Positions 48,717 through 59,354 are shown, numbered from the stretch's first letter. The stretch is 64,000 bases of DNA from Achromobacter ruhlandii (GCF_902859695.1 NZ_CADIJL010000003.1:1-64000); one strand, 5' to 3'. The notes: generated by a model not told the origin, from the letters alone. Made by a program: numbers and translations.

Positions 48717-49724
48717 TCATACGCGAACCCAGGCGCATTGCTCCGGCGCCATGTCCAGCCGCACGGGCGCGCCCTGCGACAAGCCTGCCGCGCCCTGTTG
48801 TTCGACCAGCAACTCGCGGCCTCGCCAGTCCACCCGCACGCGCGTCAGGTTGCCCATGAAGGTCATTTCGCGCACCCGGCCCGGCCCGCGCTCGTCGGCG
48901 GCGATGCGCAGGCTTTCCGGCCGCAGGCAGGCCTCGAAACGCTCGCTGGCGCCATCGGGCCGGGTCGCCAGCAACGCCGGCATGGCCTCGCGCACCCAGT
49001 CGGTCGGCAGCAGGTTGCTCAGGCCGACGAAGTTGGCGACGAAGCGTGTGCTCGGCCGCAGATACAGATCGGAGGGCGTTCCCACCTGCTCGACGCGGCC
49101 GTCATTCATGCACACGATCTTGTCGGCCAGCGTCAGCGCTTCCTCCTGGTCGTGCGTCACCATGATGGTCGGTATCCGCAGGCGGCGCTGCACCTCGTGG
49201 ATCTCGGCGCGCATGTCGGTGCGCACGCGCGCATCCAGCGCCGACAAGGGTTCGTCCAGCAGGATCAGCGCCGGGTCCACCGCCAGCGCGCGCGCCAACG
49301 CCACGCGCTGCTGCTGGCCGCCGGACAACTGGTGGGGATAACGCTGTGCATAATCCGGCAGCTTGATCAGCGCCAGCAATTCGCGCACCCGTGCGTCGAT
49401 GCGCTCGCGCGTCTCGCCGCGGATGCGCAACCCGTAGCCGACGTTCTCGGCCACCGTCATGTTGGGAAACAGTGAATACGACTGGAACACGATGCCAAAG
49501 CCGCGCTTGCGCGCCGGCAGCGCCGACAGGTCGCTTCCGCCCAGGGTGATGGTGCCGCTGTCGAACGGCAGCAACCCGGCGACGATGCGCAGCAGGGTCG
49601 TCTTGCCGCAGCCGCTGGGTCCCAGCAGGCAGACGAATTCATGTTCGCCCACCGACAGGTCGATGCCTTCCAGCGCCACCGCGCCGTCGAAGGTCTTGCG
49701 GATCCCGCGCAATTCCAGGTACAT
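48717..49724 (-). CDS. ABC transporter ATP-binding protein (PotA/FbpC/PhnT type)
   Basis: 335 residues. Walker A GPSGCGKTT (about residues 35-43), Q-loop VFQSYSLFPNMTV, signature LSGGQQQRVALARAL, Walker B LILLDEPLSALD, H-loop VTHDQEEAL, then a C-terminal TOBE domain (about 270-335). Substrate class cannot be told from the ATPase. It lies between the binding-protein and permease genes, in the same operon. Confidence 0.92.
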   Translation of the reverse strand: MYLELRGIRKTFDGAVALEGIDLSVGEHEFVCLLGPSGCGKTTLLRIVAGLLPFDSGTITLGGSDLSALPARKRGFGIVFQSYSLFPNMTVAENVGYGLRIRGETRERIDARVRELLALIKLPDYAQRYPHQLSGGQQQRVALARALAVDPALILLDEPLSALDARVRTDMRAEIHEVQRRLRIPTIMVTHDQEEALTLADKIVCMNDGRVEQVGTPSDLYLRPSTRFVANFVGLSNLLPTDWVREAMPALLATRPDGASERFEACLRPESLRIAADERGPGRVREMTFMGNLTRVRVDWRGRELLVEQQGAAGLSQGAPVRLDMAPEQCAWVRV

Positions 49725-49775
49725 GGCCGCTCCAGGCGGTGGCGTGGCGGCCGGCGGCGCCGGCCGCGCGCGCCG

Positions 49776-50786
49776 TCAGCGTTTGATGGTGTCCTGCCAG
49801 GTCTTGATGGTGGCGTCGCGTTCCGCCGCCGATTTCTGGAAGTCCACCGGATACAGCACGGCGGTCAGGTCCTTGGGCAAGCCCGCGGCTTCGGCCGCCT
49901 TGTTGGGGGCGGCGCCGGGAATCGTCACCAGTTCCTTGTACTTGCTGTACAGCCCGCCGGCCTGCGCCGACAGCGTCCAGTCGAGGAAGCGCTTGGCGTC
50001 CGCGGGATTCTTCGACGTCTTCATCAGGCCGGAGGCTTCGAGTTCGTAGCCCACCCATTTCGACGGGATCACCATCTTCACCGGAAAGCCTTCCTCGATC
50101 GATTGCATCGCCGGGAACGCGAACGACACGCCGATCGCATACTCGCCGGCGCGCGCCATCTTGCAGGGGCGGGAACCCGACGGCGTGTACTGCGCCACGT
50201 TCTTGTCCAGGTCCTTGAGCAGCGCCCAGCCTTTCTCGGCGCCCAGGCCCTGCAGCAGCGCCACGATCTGCAGATAACCGGTGCCGGATGCGGCCGGACT
50301 GGGGATGACGATCTCGCCCTTGTAGACCGGCTTGGTCAGGTCTTCCCATGAGGTCGGCATCGGCAGGTTCTTGGACTTGAGCCGGTCGGTGTTGACACAG
50401 AACGCGGCCACGTAGCCGGTGGCGGCGAACCACTTGTTGTCGGCGGCCTTGTATTGCGCCGGCAGGGCGTCGATGCCCTTGGCCGCATAGGGCTCCAGCA
50501 GCTTCTGCAGGCGCGGATCCAGCATGTTGCTGACGGCAAATCCCCAGATCACGTCCTGCTGCGGATTGCCGGCCTCGGCGATCAGGCGCGCGCCCAGGTC
50601 GCCGGTGGACAGCCGCAGCACGTTCACCTTCACGTCCGGCAGCGCGGCATTGGCGGCCTTCAGGTAGGCGGCGATCTCGTCTTCCTCCAGCGCGGTGTAG
50701 ACGGTGATGGCGCCAGCGTGGACGGCCTGGGTCAAACCTAGGGAAATCACTGCAACCACGAGACCAAGCTTCTTCTTACATTGCAT
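49776..50786 (-). CDS. Periplasmic binding protein of the fused-permease ABC importer
   Basis: 336 residues from MQCKKKLGLVVAVISLGLTQAVHA, a signal peptide cut near residue 24. The mature part resembles the iron/phosphonate/thiamine binding-protein class: GAITVYTALEEDEIAAYLKAA, PQQDVIWGFAVSNM, WFAATGYVAAFCVNTDRL, PSPAASGTGYLQIVALLQGLG. The conserved tyrosine pair of true ferric-binding proteins is not evident, so an organic anion or phosphonate-type ligand is more likely. GGAG lies eight bases before the ATG; an upstream ATG at 50816 lacks this. Confidence 0.88.
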   Translation of the reverse strand: MQCKKKLGLVVAVISLGLTQAVHAGAITVYTALEEDEIAAYLKAANAALPDVKVNVLRLSTGDLGARLIAEAGNPQQDVIWGFAVSNMLDPRLQKLLEPYAAKGIDALPAQYKAADNKWFAATGYVAAFCVNTDRLKSKNLPMPTSWEDLTKPVYKGEIVIPSPAASGTGYLQIVALLQGLGAEKGWALLKDLDKNVAQYTPSGSRPCKMARAGEYAIGVSFAFPAMQSIEEGFPVKMVIPSKWVGYELEASGLMKTSKNPADAKRFLDWTLSAQAGGLYSKYKELVTIPGAAPNKAAEAAGLPKDLTAVLYPVDFQKSAAERDATIKTWQDTIKR

Positions 50787-51001
50787 GATGGGACTCCGGA
50801 AAGGAATACACGGCAACGGCGATGAGCTGCTTTTCTGCGAACGGCGACCTGCGGGGCGGGGCGGTAGGGTTGCGCGAGGAAACGTTGCGTTTCCCGGGTT
50901 GCGTTTTTAGGTATATTTGCAAATTTGTGGCAACGTGTCTAGACTGGAAAAACCCGAATCGCATGGGTCTTTCCGCGCCGCGTTACGCCTCGGAGCTCGT
51001 C
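50787..51001. promoter_or_regulatory. Divergent control region, ABC importer versus HisN-like operon
   Basis: 215 bases between start codons. An AT-rich segment around 50905-50940 contains TTTGCAAATTTGTGGCAA, an imperfect inverted repeat that could be the DeoR operator. The placement would let one regulator control both operons. No certain promoter hexamers were picked. Confidence 0.35.
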
Positions 51002-51808
51002 ATGCAAACTTCGCCGCTGCCCACCGCGCAGCAATTGGCCGCGTTTTCCTCGTTCGCCCAGACGCTGGCGGACCAGGTCCGGCCCTTGTCGCGCCAGTGG
51101 TTCCGCCACCCCCTGATGGTCGAAACCAAAGCGGATGAAAGTCCCGTCACCCGTGCCGACCGCGAGGTCGAGCAGGCGCTGCGCGAAGCCATCGCGCGCC
51201 AGTATCCGGATCACGGCATCTTCGGCGAGGAATACGGCGCCAGCCATGCGGAGGCCGAGTGGGTGTGGTCGCTCGATCCCATCGACGGCACCCGCGCCTT
51301 CATCTCCGGCAATCCCCTGTGGGGCACGTTGCTGGGCCTGCTGCACCGCGGCCGCCCGGTGCTGGGCCTGATCGACATTCCCATGATGGCCGAACGCTGG
51401 CTGGGCGTTGCCGGTTCGCCCGCGCGCTTGAACGGCGAACCCTGCCGCGCGCGCCCCTGCACCGAACTGGACCAGGCGATTCTCTACGCCACCTCGCCCG
51501 ACATCTTCGAAGGCGCCGACCTGGACGCGTTCGAGGCGCTGGCGCGCTCGGTGCGCATGCGCCGCTATGGCGGCGATTGCTACAGCTATGGCCTGCTGGC
51601 CAGCGGCCATGTCGACCTGGTGGTCGAGGCCGGCCTGCAGCCGTATGACTACCTGGCGCTGATGCCCGTGATCGAAGGCGCGGGCGGCGTCATTACCGAT
51701 TGGTCGGGGCAGCCGTTAGGCCTCGCGTCGCAGGGCCGCGTGATCGCGGCCGCCACGCCGCAACTGCATCGCGAGGCGATGCGGATGCTGGGGGCGGCCG
51801 TGACCTGA
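51002..51808 (+). CDS. Inositol monophosphatase-family phosphatase (histidinol-phosphatase-like)
   Basis: 268 residues from MQTSPLPTAQQLAAF; CGGAG lies upstream. Mg-dependent phosphatase motifs are intact: HGIFGEEYG, WSLDPIDGTRAFISG and the C-terminal YDYLALMPVIEGAGGVITDWSG, where YDY replaces the more common WD. Best resemblance is to HisN-type enzymes. Since it sits in a catabolic cluster rather than with his genes, it may dephosphorylate an imported organophosphate. It is followed 64 bases later by the glutamine-synthetase-like gene. Confidence 0.85.
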   Translation: MQTSPLPTAQQLAAFSSFAQTLADQVRPLSRQWFRHPLMVETKADESPVTRADREVEQALREAIARQYPDHGIFGEEYGASHAEAEWVWSLDPIDGTRAFISGNPLWGTLLGLLHRGRPVLGLIDIPMMAERWLGVAGSPARLNGEPCRARPCTELDQAILYATSPDIFEGADLDAFEALARSVRMRRYGGDCYSYGLLASGHVDLVVEAGLQPYDYLALMPVIEGAGGVITDWSGQPLGLASQGRVIAAATPQLHREAMRMLGAAVT

Positions 51809-51872
51809 AACACCGCGCCCCGCGACCCCGCACGTCAACGCAACGCTTCAGCCACGACAAGGTGAACGAGCC

Positions 51873-53258
51873 ATGCATGCACTAGGGGTAGCAACGGTGG
51901 AAGACGCGGAGCGGCTGGTCCAGGCCAGCACGCTTTCGCATATCAAGATCGGCCTGTCCGACGTCGATGGCGTCATGCTGGGCAAGTACGTCAGGCGCGA
52001 CAAATTCCTGGCCGCGCTGCGCGGCGGGCTGGCGTTCTGCGACGTGGTGTTCGGCTGGGACCTGGACGACCAGCTCTACGACAACACCAAGTACACCGGC
52101 TGGCACACGGCCTATCCCGATGCCAAGCTGCGCATCGTACCCAGCACCTGCCGCCGGTTGCCGCTGGAGCAGGGGCCCGGCGGCGAGGACATGCTGCTGT
52201 TCCTGGCCGAGTTCGAAGGCCCCGCCGCCGACATCTGCCCGCGCCGCCTGCTGCACCGCACGCTGGACCGCGCCGCCGGCATGGGCTTCGAGGTCTACGC
52301 CGCGCTCGAATACGAGTTCTTCATGTTCCGCGAGACGCCGCACTCGGTGCGCGCCAAGCACTACCGCGACATGGAGAACTGGACCCCCGGCAACTTCGGC
52401 TACTCGGTGCTGCGCAGCACGGTGCAGGGCGATTTCTACCGCAAACTGCTCGACATGTGCGAGCGCATGGACATGCCGATCGAGGGCCTGCATACCGAGA
52501 CCGGTCCCGGCGTGCTGGAGGCGGCCATCGCGGTCGACCAGGCCGCCGCCGCCGGCGACAAGGCCTTCCTCTTCAAGACCTTCACCAAGGCGCTGGCGCA
52601 GCAGAATGGGCTGATGGCCACCTTCATGGCGAAGTGGTCGCACGATCATCCCGGCCAGAGCGGTCACATCCATCTGTCGCTGCGCGACCGCACCAGCGGC
52701 CGCTCGGCGTTCCACGACGAGTCGCGCCCGCACGGCATGAGCGCGACACAGGAAGCCTTCATGGCCGGCGTGCAGCGCTACCTGCCCGAATTCATGGCGC
52801 TATACGCGCAGACCATCAACAGTTATTCGCGCCTGGTGCCGGGCTACTGGGCCCCGCTGGACGCGACCTGGGGCATGGAGAACCGCACCACCGCGCTGCG
52901 TCTCATCCCGGGCAGCGACAAGTCACAGCGTGTCGAAGTGCGTATCGGCTCGGCCGACGCGAATCCGTACCTGGCGCTGTCGGCCGCGCTGGCGTCGGGC
53001 CTGCGCGGCATCGAACTGGGCCTGCAACCCGAACCGATGGTGCAGGGCAACGCCTACACGCAGCAGTTTCCCGAGCACCTGCGCCTGCCCACGACGTTGT
53101 GGGAAGCGGCGCAGCGCCTGCGCCAATCCGAAGCCGCGCGCGAGCTGTTCGGCGATGCCTTCGTCGAGCATTACGCCGCCACGCGCGAATGGGAAGAACG
53201 CCAGTTCCGCCGTCACGTCACGGACTGGGAACTGGCTCGCTATTTCGAGATCATCTGA
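51873..53258 (+). CDS. Glutamine synthetase-family ligase (GlnA/PuuA-like)
   Basis: 461 residues. N-terminal beta-grasp part (LSHIKIGLSDVDGVMLGKYVRRDKF) and catalytic part: EYEFFMFRETP, EGLHTETGPGVLEAAI, MAKWSHDHPGQSGHIHLSL, NSYSRLVPGYWAPLDATWGMENRTTALRLI and VEVRIGSADANPYLALSAAL. Housekeeping GlnA features such as the adenylylation loop are not evident; the family includes gamma-glutamyl-amine synthetases. Linked to aldehyde and alcohol dehydrogenases it probably glutamylates an amine for degradation, as PuuA does with putrescine. Confidence 0.87.
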   Translation: MHALGVATVEDAERLVQASTLSHIKIGLSDVDGVMLGKYVRRDKFLAALRGGLAFCDVVFGWDLDDQLYDNTKYTGWHTAYPDAKLRIVPSTCRRLPLEQGPGGEDMLLFLAEFEGPAADICPRRLLHRTLDRAAGMGFEVYAALEYEFFMFRETPHSVRAKHYRDMENWTPGNFGYSVLRSTVQGDFYRKLLDMCERMDMPIEGLHTETGPGVLEAAIAVDQAAAAGDKAFLFKTFTKALAQQNGLMATFMAKWSHDHPGQSGHIHLSLRDRTSGRSAFHDESRPHGMSATQEAFMAGVQRYLPEFMALYAQTINSYSRLVPGYWAPLDATWGMENRTTALRLIPGSDKSQRVEVRIGSADANPYLALSAALASGLRGIELGLQPEPMVQGNAYTQQFPEHLRLPTTLWEAAQRLRQSEAARELFGDAFVEHYAATREWEERQFRRHVTDWELARYFEII

Positions 53259-53301
53259 ACGCCGCCGCTTCATCTTTTCTCCACGCATGCACAGGGTCGC
53301 C

Positions 53302-54693
53302 ATGACGCAGGAACTCATCACCATCAGTCCCATCGACGGCCGCGAAGTCGTGCGCCGTCCCTACGCCAGCGAGGCGCAGGTCGCGCAGGCGCTGGCCGAC
53401 GCGCAGGCCGCGCAGGGTGCCTGGCACGCGCTCGGCATCGAGCAGCGCGGCCGCATCCTGTCCGAGGCGGTGACGCGCTTTGTCGCGGGCAAGGCCGAGA
53501 TCGCGCGGGCCATCACGATCCAGATGGGCCGTCCGCTGCGCTACACGCCGGGTGAGGTCGATGGCTTCGAGGCGCGCGCGCGCCACATGATCGGCATCGC
53601 CGCCGAAGCGCTGGCGCCGATCCAGGTGCCCGAGATCGCGGGCTTCACGCGCTTCATCAGCCGCGAGCCGATCGGCGTGGCGTTGACGATCGCGCCGTGG
53701 AACTATCCGCTGCTGACGGCCGTGAACAGCATCGTGCCGGCGCTGATGGCCGGCAACACCGTCATCCTCAAGCACTCCGACCAGACCCCGCTGTGCGCCG
53801 AGCTCATCGGCCGCGCTTTCAGCGAAGCGGGCGTGCCGCATGGCGTGTTCCAGTACCTGCACGCGAACCACGACATCGCGCAACGCCTGATCCGCGCGCC
53901 CGAGATCGGCTACGTGTCCTTCACCGGTTCGGTGCGTGGCGGCCAGAGCGTGGAGCAGGCCGCCGCCGGCCGCTTCATCGGCGTGGGCCTGGAGCTGGGC
54001 GGCAACGACCCCGCCTATGTGCGCGCCGACGCCAATCTGGCGCACGCGGTCGAGACGTTGGTCGACGGCGCCTTCTTCAACTCCGGCCAATCGTGCTGTG
54101 GCATCCAGCGCATCTACGTGGCGCGCGACCGCTACCAGGATTTCATCGATCGCGCCGCGGCGCTGACCCAGGAGTACGTGCTGGGCGATCCCTTGCAGCC
54201 GGACACCACGCTCGGTCCGGTGGTGCGCACGCGCGCTGCCGACGAGGTGCGCGAGGTGATCGCCGAAGCCGAAGCGCGCGGCGCCCGCAATCTGGTCGAT
54301 GCCACGCGTTTCGACGCCGCGCGCGCCGGCACGCCTTATGTGGCGCCGACGCTGCTGACGCAGGTCGACCACCGCATGCGCGTGATGAACGATGAATGCT
54401 TCGGCCCCGTGGTCGGCGTGATGCCGGTTGACAGCGACGAAGAGGCGGTCGCCTTGATGAACGACAGCCCCTATGGCCTGACCGCCGCCATCTTCACGCA
54501 GGATGAAGAGGCCGCATTGCACCTCGGTCGCCAGTTGCGCACCGGCACCGTCTTCATGAACCGCTGCGACTACCTCGATCCCGCCCTGGCGTGGACCGGC
54601 GTCAAGCAAACCGGCCGCGGCGTTTCGTTGTCGCGCGTCGGCTACGAACAGCTCACCCAAGCCAAATCCTTCCATCTGCGCCGCAACGCCTGA
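53302..54693 (+). CDS. NAD(P)-dependent aldehyde dehydrogenase
   Basis: 463 residues from MTQELITISPIDGREVVRRP; an ATG five codons earlier is possible. Catalytic Cys lies in FFNSGQSCCGIQRIYV, general-base Glu in GLELGGNDPAYV, NAD-binding part TIAPWNYPLLTAVNSIVPALMAGNTVILKHSD, and ECFGPVVGVMPV near the end. It oxidises an aldehyde to the acid. It lies between the ligase and the iron-type alcohol dehydrogenase, 43 bases after the ligase gene, consistent with a stepwise oxidation of an amine-derived aldehyde. Confidence 0.92.
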   Translation: MTQELITISPIDGREVVRRPYASEAQVAQALADAQAAQGAWHALGIEQRGRILSEAVTRFVAGKAEIARAITIQMGRPLRYTPGEVDGFEARARHMIGIAAEALAPIQVPEIAGFTRFISREPIGVALTIAPWNYPLLTAVNSIVPALMAGNTVILKHSDQTPLCAELIGRAFSEAGVPHGVFQYLHANHDIAQRLIRAPEIGYVSFTGSVRGGQSVEQAAAGRFIGVGLELGGNDPAYVRADANLAHAVETLVDGAFFNSGQSCCGIQRIYVARDRYQDFIDRAAALTQEYVLGDPLQPDTTLGPVVRTRAADEVREVIAEAEARGARNLVDATRFDAARAGTPYVAPTLLTQVDHRMRVMNDECFGPVVGVMPVDSDEEAVALMNDSPYGLTAAIFTQDEEAALHLGRQLRTGTVFMNRCDYLDPALAWTGVKQTGRGVSLSRVGYEQLTQAKSFHLRRNA

Positions 54694-54713
54694 GCGCGCG
54701 ACCAGGAGCCGAT

Positions 54714-55877
54714 ATGACCGTCCCCAGCGTCAACTGGAACTATCCCACCGCCATCAAGGCCGGCCCCGGCCGCATCAAGGAGTTGCCCGACTGGTGCCGC
54801 GAACTCGGCATGGCGCGCCCCTTGTTGGTCACCGATCCCGGCCTGGCCGCGCTGCCCATGATCGCCGATGCGGTGCGCGGCTGCCGCCAGGCCGGACTCG
54901 AATGCGGCCTGTTCCACGAAGTGAAGGGCAACCCCACCGGCAAGAACGTGGACGATGGCGTGGCGCGCTATCGCGAAGGCCGCCACGACGGCGTCATCGC
55001 GTTCGGCGGCGGCTCGGCGCTGGACGCGGCCAAGGCCATCGCGCTGATGGCCGGACAGAAACGTCCGCTGTGGGACTTCGAAGATGTGGGTGACAACTAC
55101 CTGCGCGTGAACGTGGCCGGCATGGCGCCAGTCGTCGCGGTGCCGACCACCGCGGGCACGGGCTCGGAAGTGGGGCGCGCCTCTGTCATCACCGACGAGG
55201 CGGCGCAGGTCAAGCGCATCATCTTCCACGCGCGCATGCTGCCCGCCATCGTCATCCTCGATCCCGAGCTCACCGTCGGCCTGCCGCCGCGCATCACCGC
55301 GGCCACCGGCATGGATGCGCTGTCGCACAACCTCGAGGCCTACTGTTCGCCGTTCTTCCATCCGATGGCCGCCGGCATCGCGCTGGAAGGCATGCGCATG
55401 ATCAAGGAATACCTGCCGCAGGCCGTGGCCGATGGCGCCGACCTGCAGGCGCGCCAGCAGATGCTGGTGGCCTCCAGCATGGGCGCCACCGCATTCCAGC
55501 GCGGGCTCGGCGCGATGCACGCGCTGGCGCATCCGCTGGGGGCGTTGTACGACGCCCACCACGGCATGCTCAACGCCATCCTCATGCCTTACGTGCTCAA
55601 GGCCAACCAGCACGCGGTCGCGCCGCGGCTGCAGGCGCTGGCGCGCTACCTGGCGTTGCCGGACGACAGTCCCGGCGCCGTGCTCGACTGGGTGCTGGCG
55701 TTGCGCGAGACCGTCGGCATCCCGCACACCCTGGCCGATATCGGCATCGACGACGCACAAGCCGAGCGGATAGGGCGCATGGCCAGCGAGGATCCGTCCG
55801 GCGGTACCAACCCGGTCACCTACACCCCGGACCAGTACGCCGAACTTTTTCGTGCAGCCGTTCGCGGAATCTTGTAA
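54714..55877 (+). CDS. Iron-containing alcohol dehydrogenase
   Basis: 387 residues. NAD-binding GGGSALDAAKAIALM, PTTAGTGSEVGRASVITDE, and the metal-binding region TGMDALSHNLEAYCSPFFHP with GAMHALAHPLGALYDAHHGMLNAILMP (His ligands). Group III alcohol dehydrogenases interconvert alcohols and aldehydes and could feed the neighbouring aldehyde dehydrogenase. AGGAG precedes the ATG at 54714. It is the last gene of the catabolic operon; the tRNA/tuf promoter follows 70 bases later. Confidence 0.92.
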   Translation: MTVPSVNWNYPTAIKAGPGRIKELPDWCRELGMARPLLVTDPGLAALPMIADAVRGCRQAGLECGLFHEVKGNPTGKNVDDGVARYREGRHDGVIAFGGGSALDAAKAIALMAGQKRPLWDFEDVGDNYLRVNVAGMAPVVAVPTTAGTGSEVGRASVITDEAAQVKRIIFHARMLPAIVILDPELTVGLPPRITAATGMDALSHNLEAYCSPFFHPMAAGIALEGMRMIKEYLPQAVADGADLQARQQMLVASSMGATAFQRGLGAMHALAHPLGALYDAHHGMLNAILMPYVLKANQHAVAPRLQALARYLALPDDSPGAVLDWVLALRETVGIPHTLADIGIDDAQAERIGRMASEDPSGGTNPVTYTPDQYAELFRAAVRGIL

Positions 55878-55946
55878 GCTTCGCCCCCTCTGCGCGGAAA
55901 CGCGGCAGGCAGAACGAAAGTTTTGAATATTTTTCGTCCCAGGCGT

Positions 55947-55975
55947 TTGACAGCGGATTTGAAAGTGTTCATAAT
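55947..55975 (+). promoter_or_regulatory. Strong sigma-70 promoter for tRNA-Tyr/Gly/Thr-tuf
   Basis: TTGACA (55947-55952), 17-base spacer, CATAAT (55970-55975). Eleven of twelve consensus matches at optimal spacing. The tRNA-Tyr gene starts 15 bases after the -10, as expected for a stable-RNA promoter. Confidence 0.85.
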
Positions 55976-55990
55976 CTCAAGTTCTCCGCT

Positions 55991-56077
55991 GGAGGGGTGC
56001 CCGAGTGGTTAAAGGGGGCAGACTGTAAATCTGTTGGCCTTGCGCCTACGTTGGTTCGAATCCAACCTCCTCCACCA
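55991..56077 (+). tRNA. tRNA-Tyr (GTA)
   Basis: 87 bases including encoded CCA. Acceptor GGAGGGG pairs with CTCCTCC at the 3' end, discriminator A. Anticodon GTA sits in CTGTAAA of the stem-loop CAGACTGTAAATCTG. The long variable arm matches class II tRNA-Tyr. First in tRNA-Tyr/Gly/Thr-tuf. Confidence 0.96.
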
Positions 56078-56227
56078 GAGACCCAAACCTGAATCCAGGC
56101 GATGTTTGCCTGGATTTTAAAATGTAGGCCTAGGGAACTGGGCGGCCTTCGCAACGAAGGTGGCTGGTTCTCCAAGGCCTTAGTTTTGAAAGTCTGGGAT
56201 AGATAGTGAGGTGGTGAAAGGACAGCC

Positions 56228-56301
56228 GCGGGTGTAGCTCAATGGTAGAGCAGAAGCCTTCCAAGCTTACGACGAGGGTTCGATTCCCTTCACCCGCTCC
56301 A
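56228..56301 (+). tRNA. tRNA-Gly (TCC)
   Basis: 74 bases with encoded CCA. Acceptor GCGGGTG pairs with CACCCGC. Anticodon TCC lies in CTTCCAA. T-arm GGTTCGATTCC. It is 150 bases after tRNA-Tyr; that spacer contains no gene. Confidence 0.96.
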
Positions 56302-56313
56302 AGCAGTACACAT

Positions 56314-56388
<75 letters not shown>

Positions 56389-56456
56389 CAAATTCCAAAG
56401 TCTTTTCTTCAGTCAGCAGCTTCAGTCAAAAGCGCAATCCAGGTCAGGAGTCAGCC

Positions 56457-57647
<1,191 letters not shown>

Positions 57648-57798
57648 GCAATACCCGGATGGGTAGAGTGGACTCTCAAGTCCCTCTATCCATCTTTGCT
57701 GTAAAAGTAGTATGATGTTTGGTTCCGCAAGCCGCTACGCGTGGCGGCCTGGCAGGAACGGCGAAAGTGTAGTGCACGTGTAGTGATGTGTGAGTTTT

Positions 57799-57874
57799 AG
57801 GGGCATAGCTCAATTGGCAGAGCGTCGGTCTCCAAAACCGAAGGTTGTAGGTTCGATTCCTACTGCCCCTGCCA
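57799..57874 (+). tRNA. tRNA-Trp (CCA)
   Basis: 76 bases with encoded CCA. Acceptor AGGGGCA pairs with TGCCCCT, discriminator G. Anticodon CCA in CTCCAAAA. It lies between tuf and secE, the same neighbourhood as in E. coli, and is 63 bases before secE. Confidence 0.96.
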
Positions 57875-57937
57875 CCGCCAGGATAAACCCGCGGGAGATC
57901 ATCGCGAGTTACGCATTCAGGCGGCTCGCGTCGCAAT

Positions 57938-58318
57938 ATGTCTAATACCAGCGTAGAAACCGTAACCAGTACCGCCGACCGGGTCAAGCTCGGGCTGGCG
58001 GTTCTTGTCGTTATTGCTGGCATCGTCGGGTTTTCCGTGCTCAGCGCACAGCCGATGCCTGCCCGTATCGGCGTCTTTGTCGGCGGCCTCGTGATCGCAG
58101 CCGTGATCGCCTGGTTCAGCGAACCCGGCCGTCGCACCCTGAGCTTTGCCAGCGAGTCCTACAACGAAGTCAAGCGTGTGTCGTGGCCGACCCGCAAGGA
58201 AACGACCCAGATGACGGGCATCGTTTTCGCGTTCGTGGCGGTCATGGGCATTTTCATGTGGGTGCTCGACAAGGGCATCGAATGGATTCTCTACGGCCTG
58301 TTGTTGGGCTGGAAATAA
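57938..58318 (+). CDS. secE: Preprotein translocase subunit SecE
   Basis: 126 residues, three membrane spans (LGLAVLVVIAGIVGFSVL, IGVFVGGLVIAAVIAWF, MTGIVFAFVAVMGIFMWVLD) and the invariant amphipathic segment SYNEVKRVSWPTRKETTQ. It clamps SecY in the translocon. The three-span form is typical of Gram-negatives. It is followed 9 bases later by nusG. Confidence 0.96.
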   Translation: MSNTSVETVTSTADRVKLGLAVLVVIAGIVGFSVLSAQPMPARIGVFVGGLVIAAVIAWFSEPGRRTLSFASESYNEVKRVSWPTRKETTQMTGIVFAFVAVMGIFMWVLDKGIEWILYGLLLGWK

Positions 58319-58327
58319 GGACGGCGA

Positions 58328-58861
58328 ATGAGTAAGCGTTGGTATGTCGTCCATGTGTACTCCGGCATGGAAAAAAGCGTACACAAGGCCCTGAACGAGC
58401 GCATCGAGCGCGCGGGCCTGCAAACGTCTTTCGGCCGCATTCTTGTGCCCTCCGAGGAAGTCGTCGAGGTCAAGGGTGGCCAGAAGTCGATCACCGAGCG
58501 CCGCATTTTCCCCGGTTACGTCCTGGTTGAAATGGACCTGACCGACGAAACGTGGCACCTGGTCAAGAACACTAACCGCGTCACCGGTTTTTTGGGTGGC
58601 TCGGGCAATCGTCCGACCCCGATTTCCGAAAAGGAAGTCGAAAAGATCCTCTCCCAGATGGAAGAGGGCGTCGAGAAACCCCGCCCCAAGATCCTGTTCG
58701 AAGTGGGCGAGATGGTTCGGGTCAAGGAAGGTCCGTTTGCGGACTTCAACGGCAACGTCGAAGAAGTCAACTACGAAAAGAGCAAGGTTCGCGTGTCTGT
58801 CACGATCTTCGGTCGTGCCACCCCCGTCGAACTGGATTTCAGCCAGGTCGAAAAGACCTGA
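58328..58861 (+). CDS. nusG: Transcription termination/antitermination factor NusG
   Basis: 177 residues. NGN domain: [58 protein letters not shown] domain: [50 protein letters not shown]. It binds RNA polymerase and links it to Rho or the ribosome. Forms an operon with secE and probably rplKA. Confidence 0.97.
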   Translation: MSKRWYVVHVYSGMEKSVHKALNERIERAGLQTSFGRILVPSEEVVEVKGGQKSITERRIFPGYVLVEMDLTDETWHLVKNTNRVTGFLGGSGNRPTPISEKEVEKILSQMEEGVEKPRPKILFEVGEMVRVKEGPFADFNGNVEEVNYEKSKVRVSVTIFGRATPVELDFSQVEKT

Positions 58862-58922
58862 TTTCAACCCCCGGGGAGCCCTGGCCGCGCGCTAGGGCGA
58901 TATAACCCGCAAGGAGCAAAGC

Positions 58923-59354
58923 ATGGCGAAGAAGATCGTCGGCTTTATCAAGCTGCAAGTGCCGGCTGGTAAGGCTAACCCCTCCCCCCCGATTGGCCCG
59001 GCCCTGGGTCAGCGTGGCCTGAACATCATGGAATTCTGCAAGGCGTTCAACGCCAAGACCCAAGGCATGGAGCCTGGTCTGCCGATTCCGGTGGTGATCA
59101 CCGCTTTCGCCGACAAGAGCTTCACCTTCATCATGAAGACCCCGCCCGCGACGGTCCTCATCAAGAAGGCCGCCGGCGTGCAAAAGGGTTCGTCCAAGCC
59201 GCATACCGACAAGGTCGGCACGCTGACCCGCGCGCAAGCTGAAGAAATCGCCAAGGCCAAGGGCCCCGATCTGACCGCCGCCGATCTGGACGCCGCCGTC
59301 CGTACGATCGCTGGCAGCGCCCGCAGCATGGGCATCACGGTTGAGGGGATCTAA
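58923..59354 (+). CDS. rplK: 50S ribosomal protein L11
   Basis: 143 residues, [44 protein letters not shown]..., with the C-terminal rRNA-binding [29 protein letters not shown]11 forms the GTPase-associated centre with L10 and L12. AAGGAG lies upstream. Two bases separate it from rplA. Confidence 0.98.
   Translation: MAKKIVGFIKLQVPAGKANPSPPIGPALGQRGLNIMEFCKAFNAKTQGMEPGLPIPVVITAFADKSFTFIMKTPPATVLIKKAAGVQKGSSKPHTDKVGTLTRAQAEEIAKAKGPDLTAADLDAAVRTIAGSARSMGITVEGI

Noticed and set aside
56078..56227. Additional tRNA between tRNA-Tyr and tRNA-Gly
   Set aside because: No cloverleaf or T-loop GGTTCRA pattern found in the 150-base spacer.
57688..57716. Promoter for tRNA-Trp/secE
   Set aside because: TATGAT at 57711 is a fair -10 but no -35 lies at suitable spacing; read-through from tuf is equally likely.
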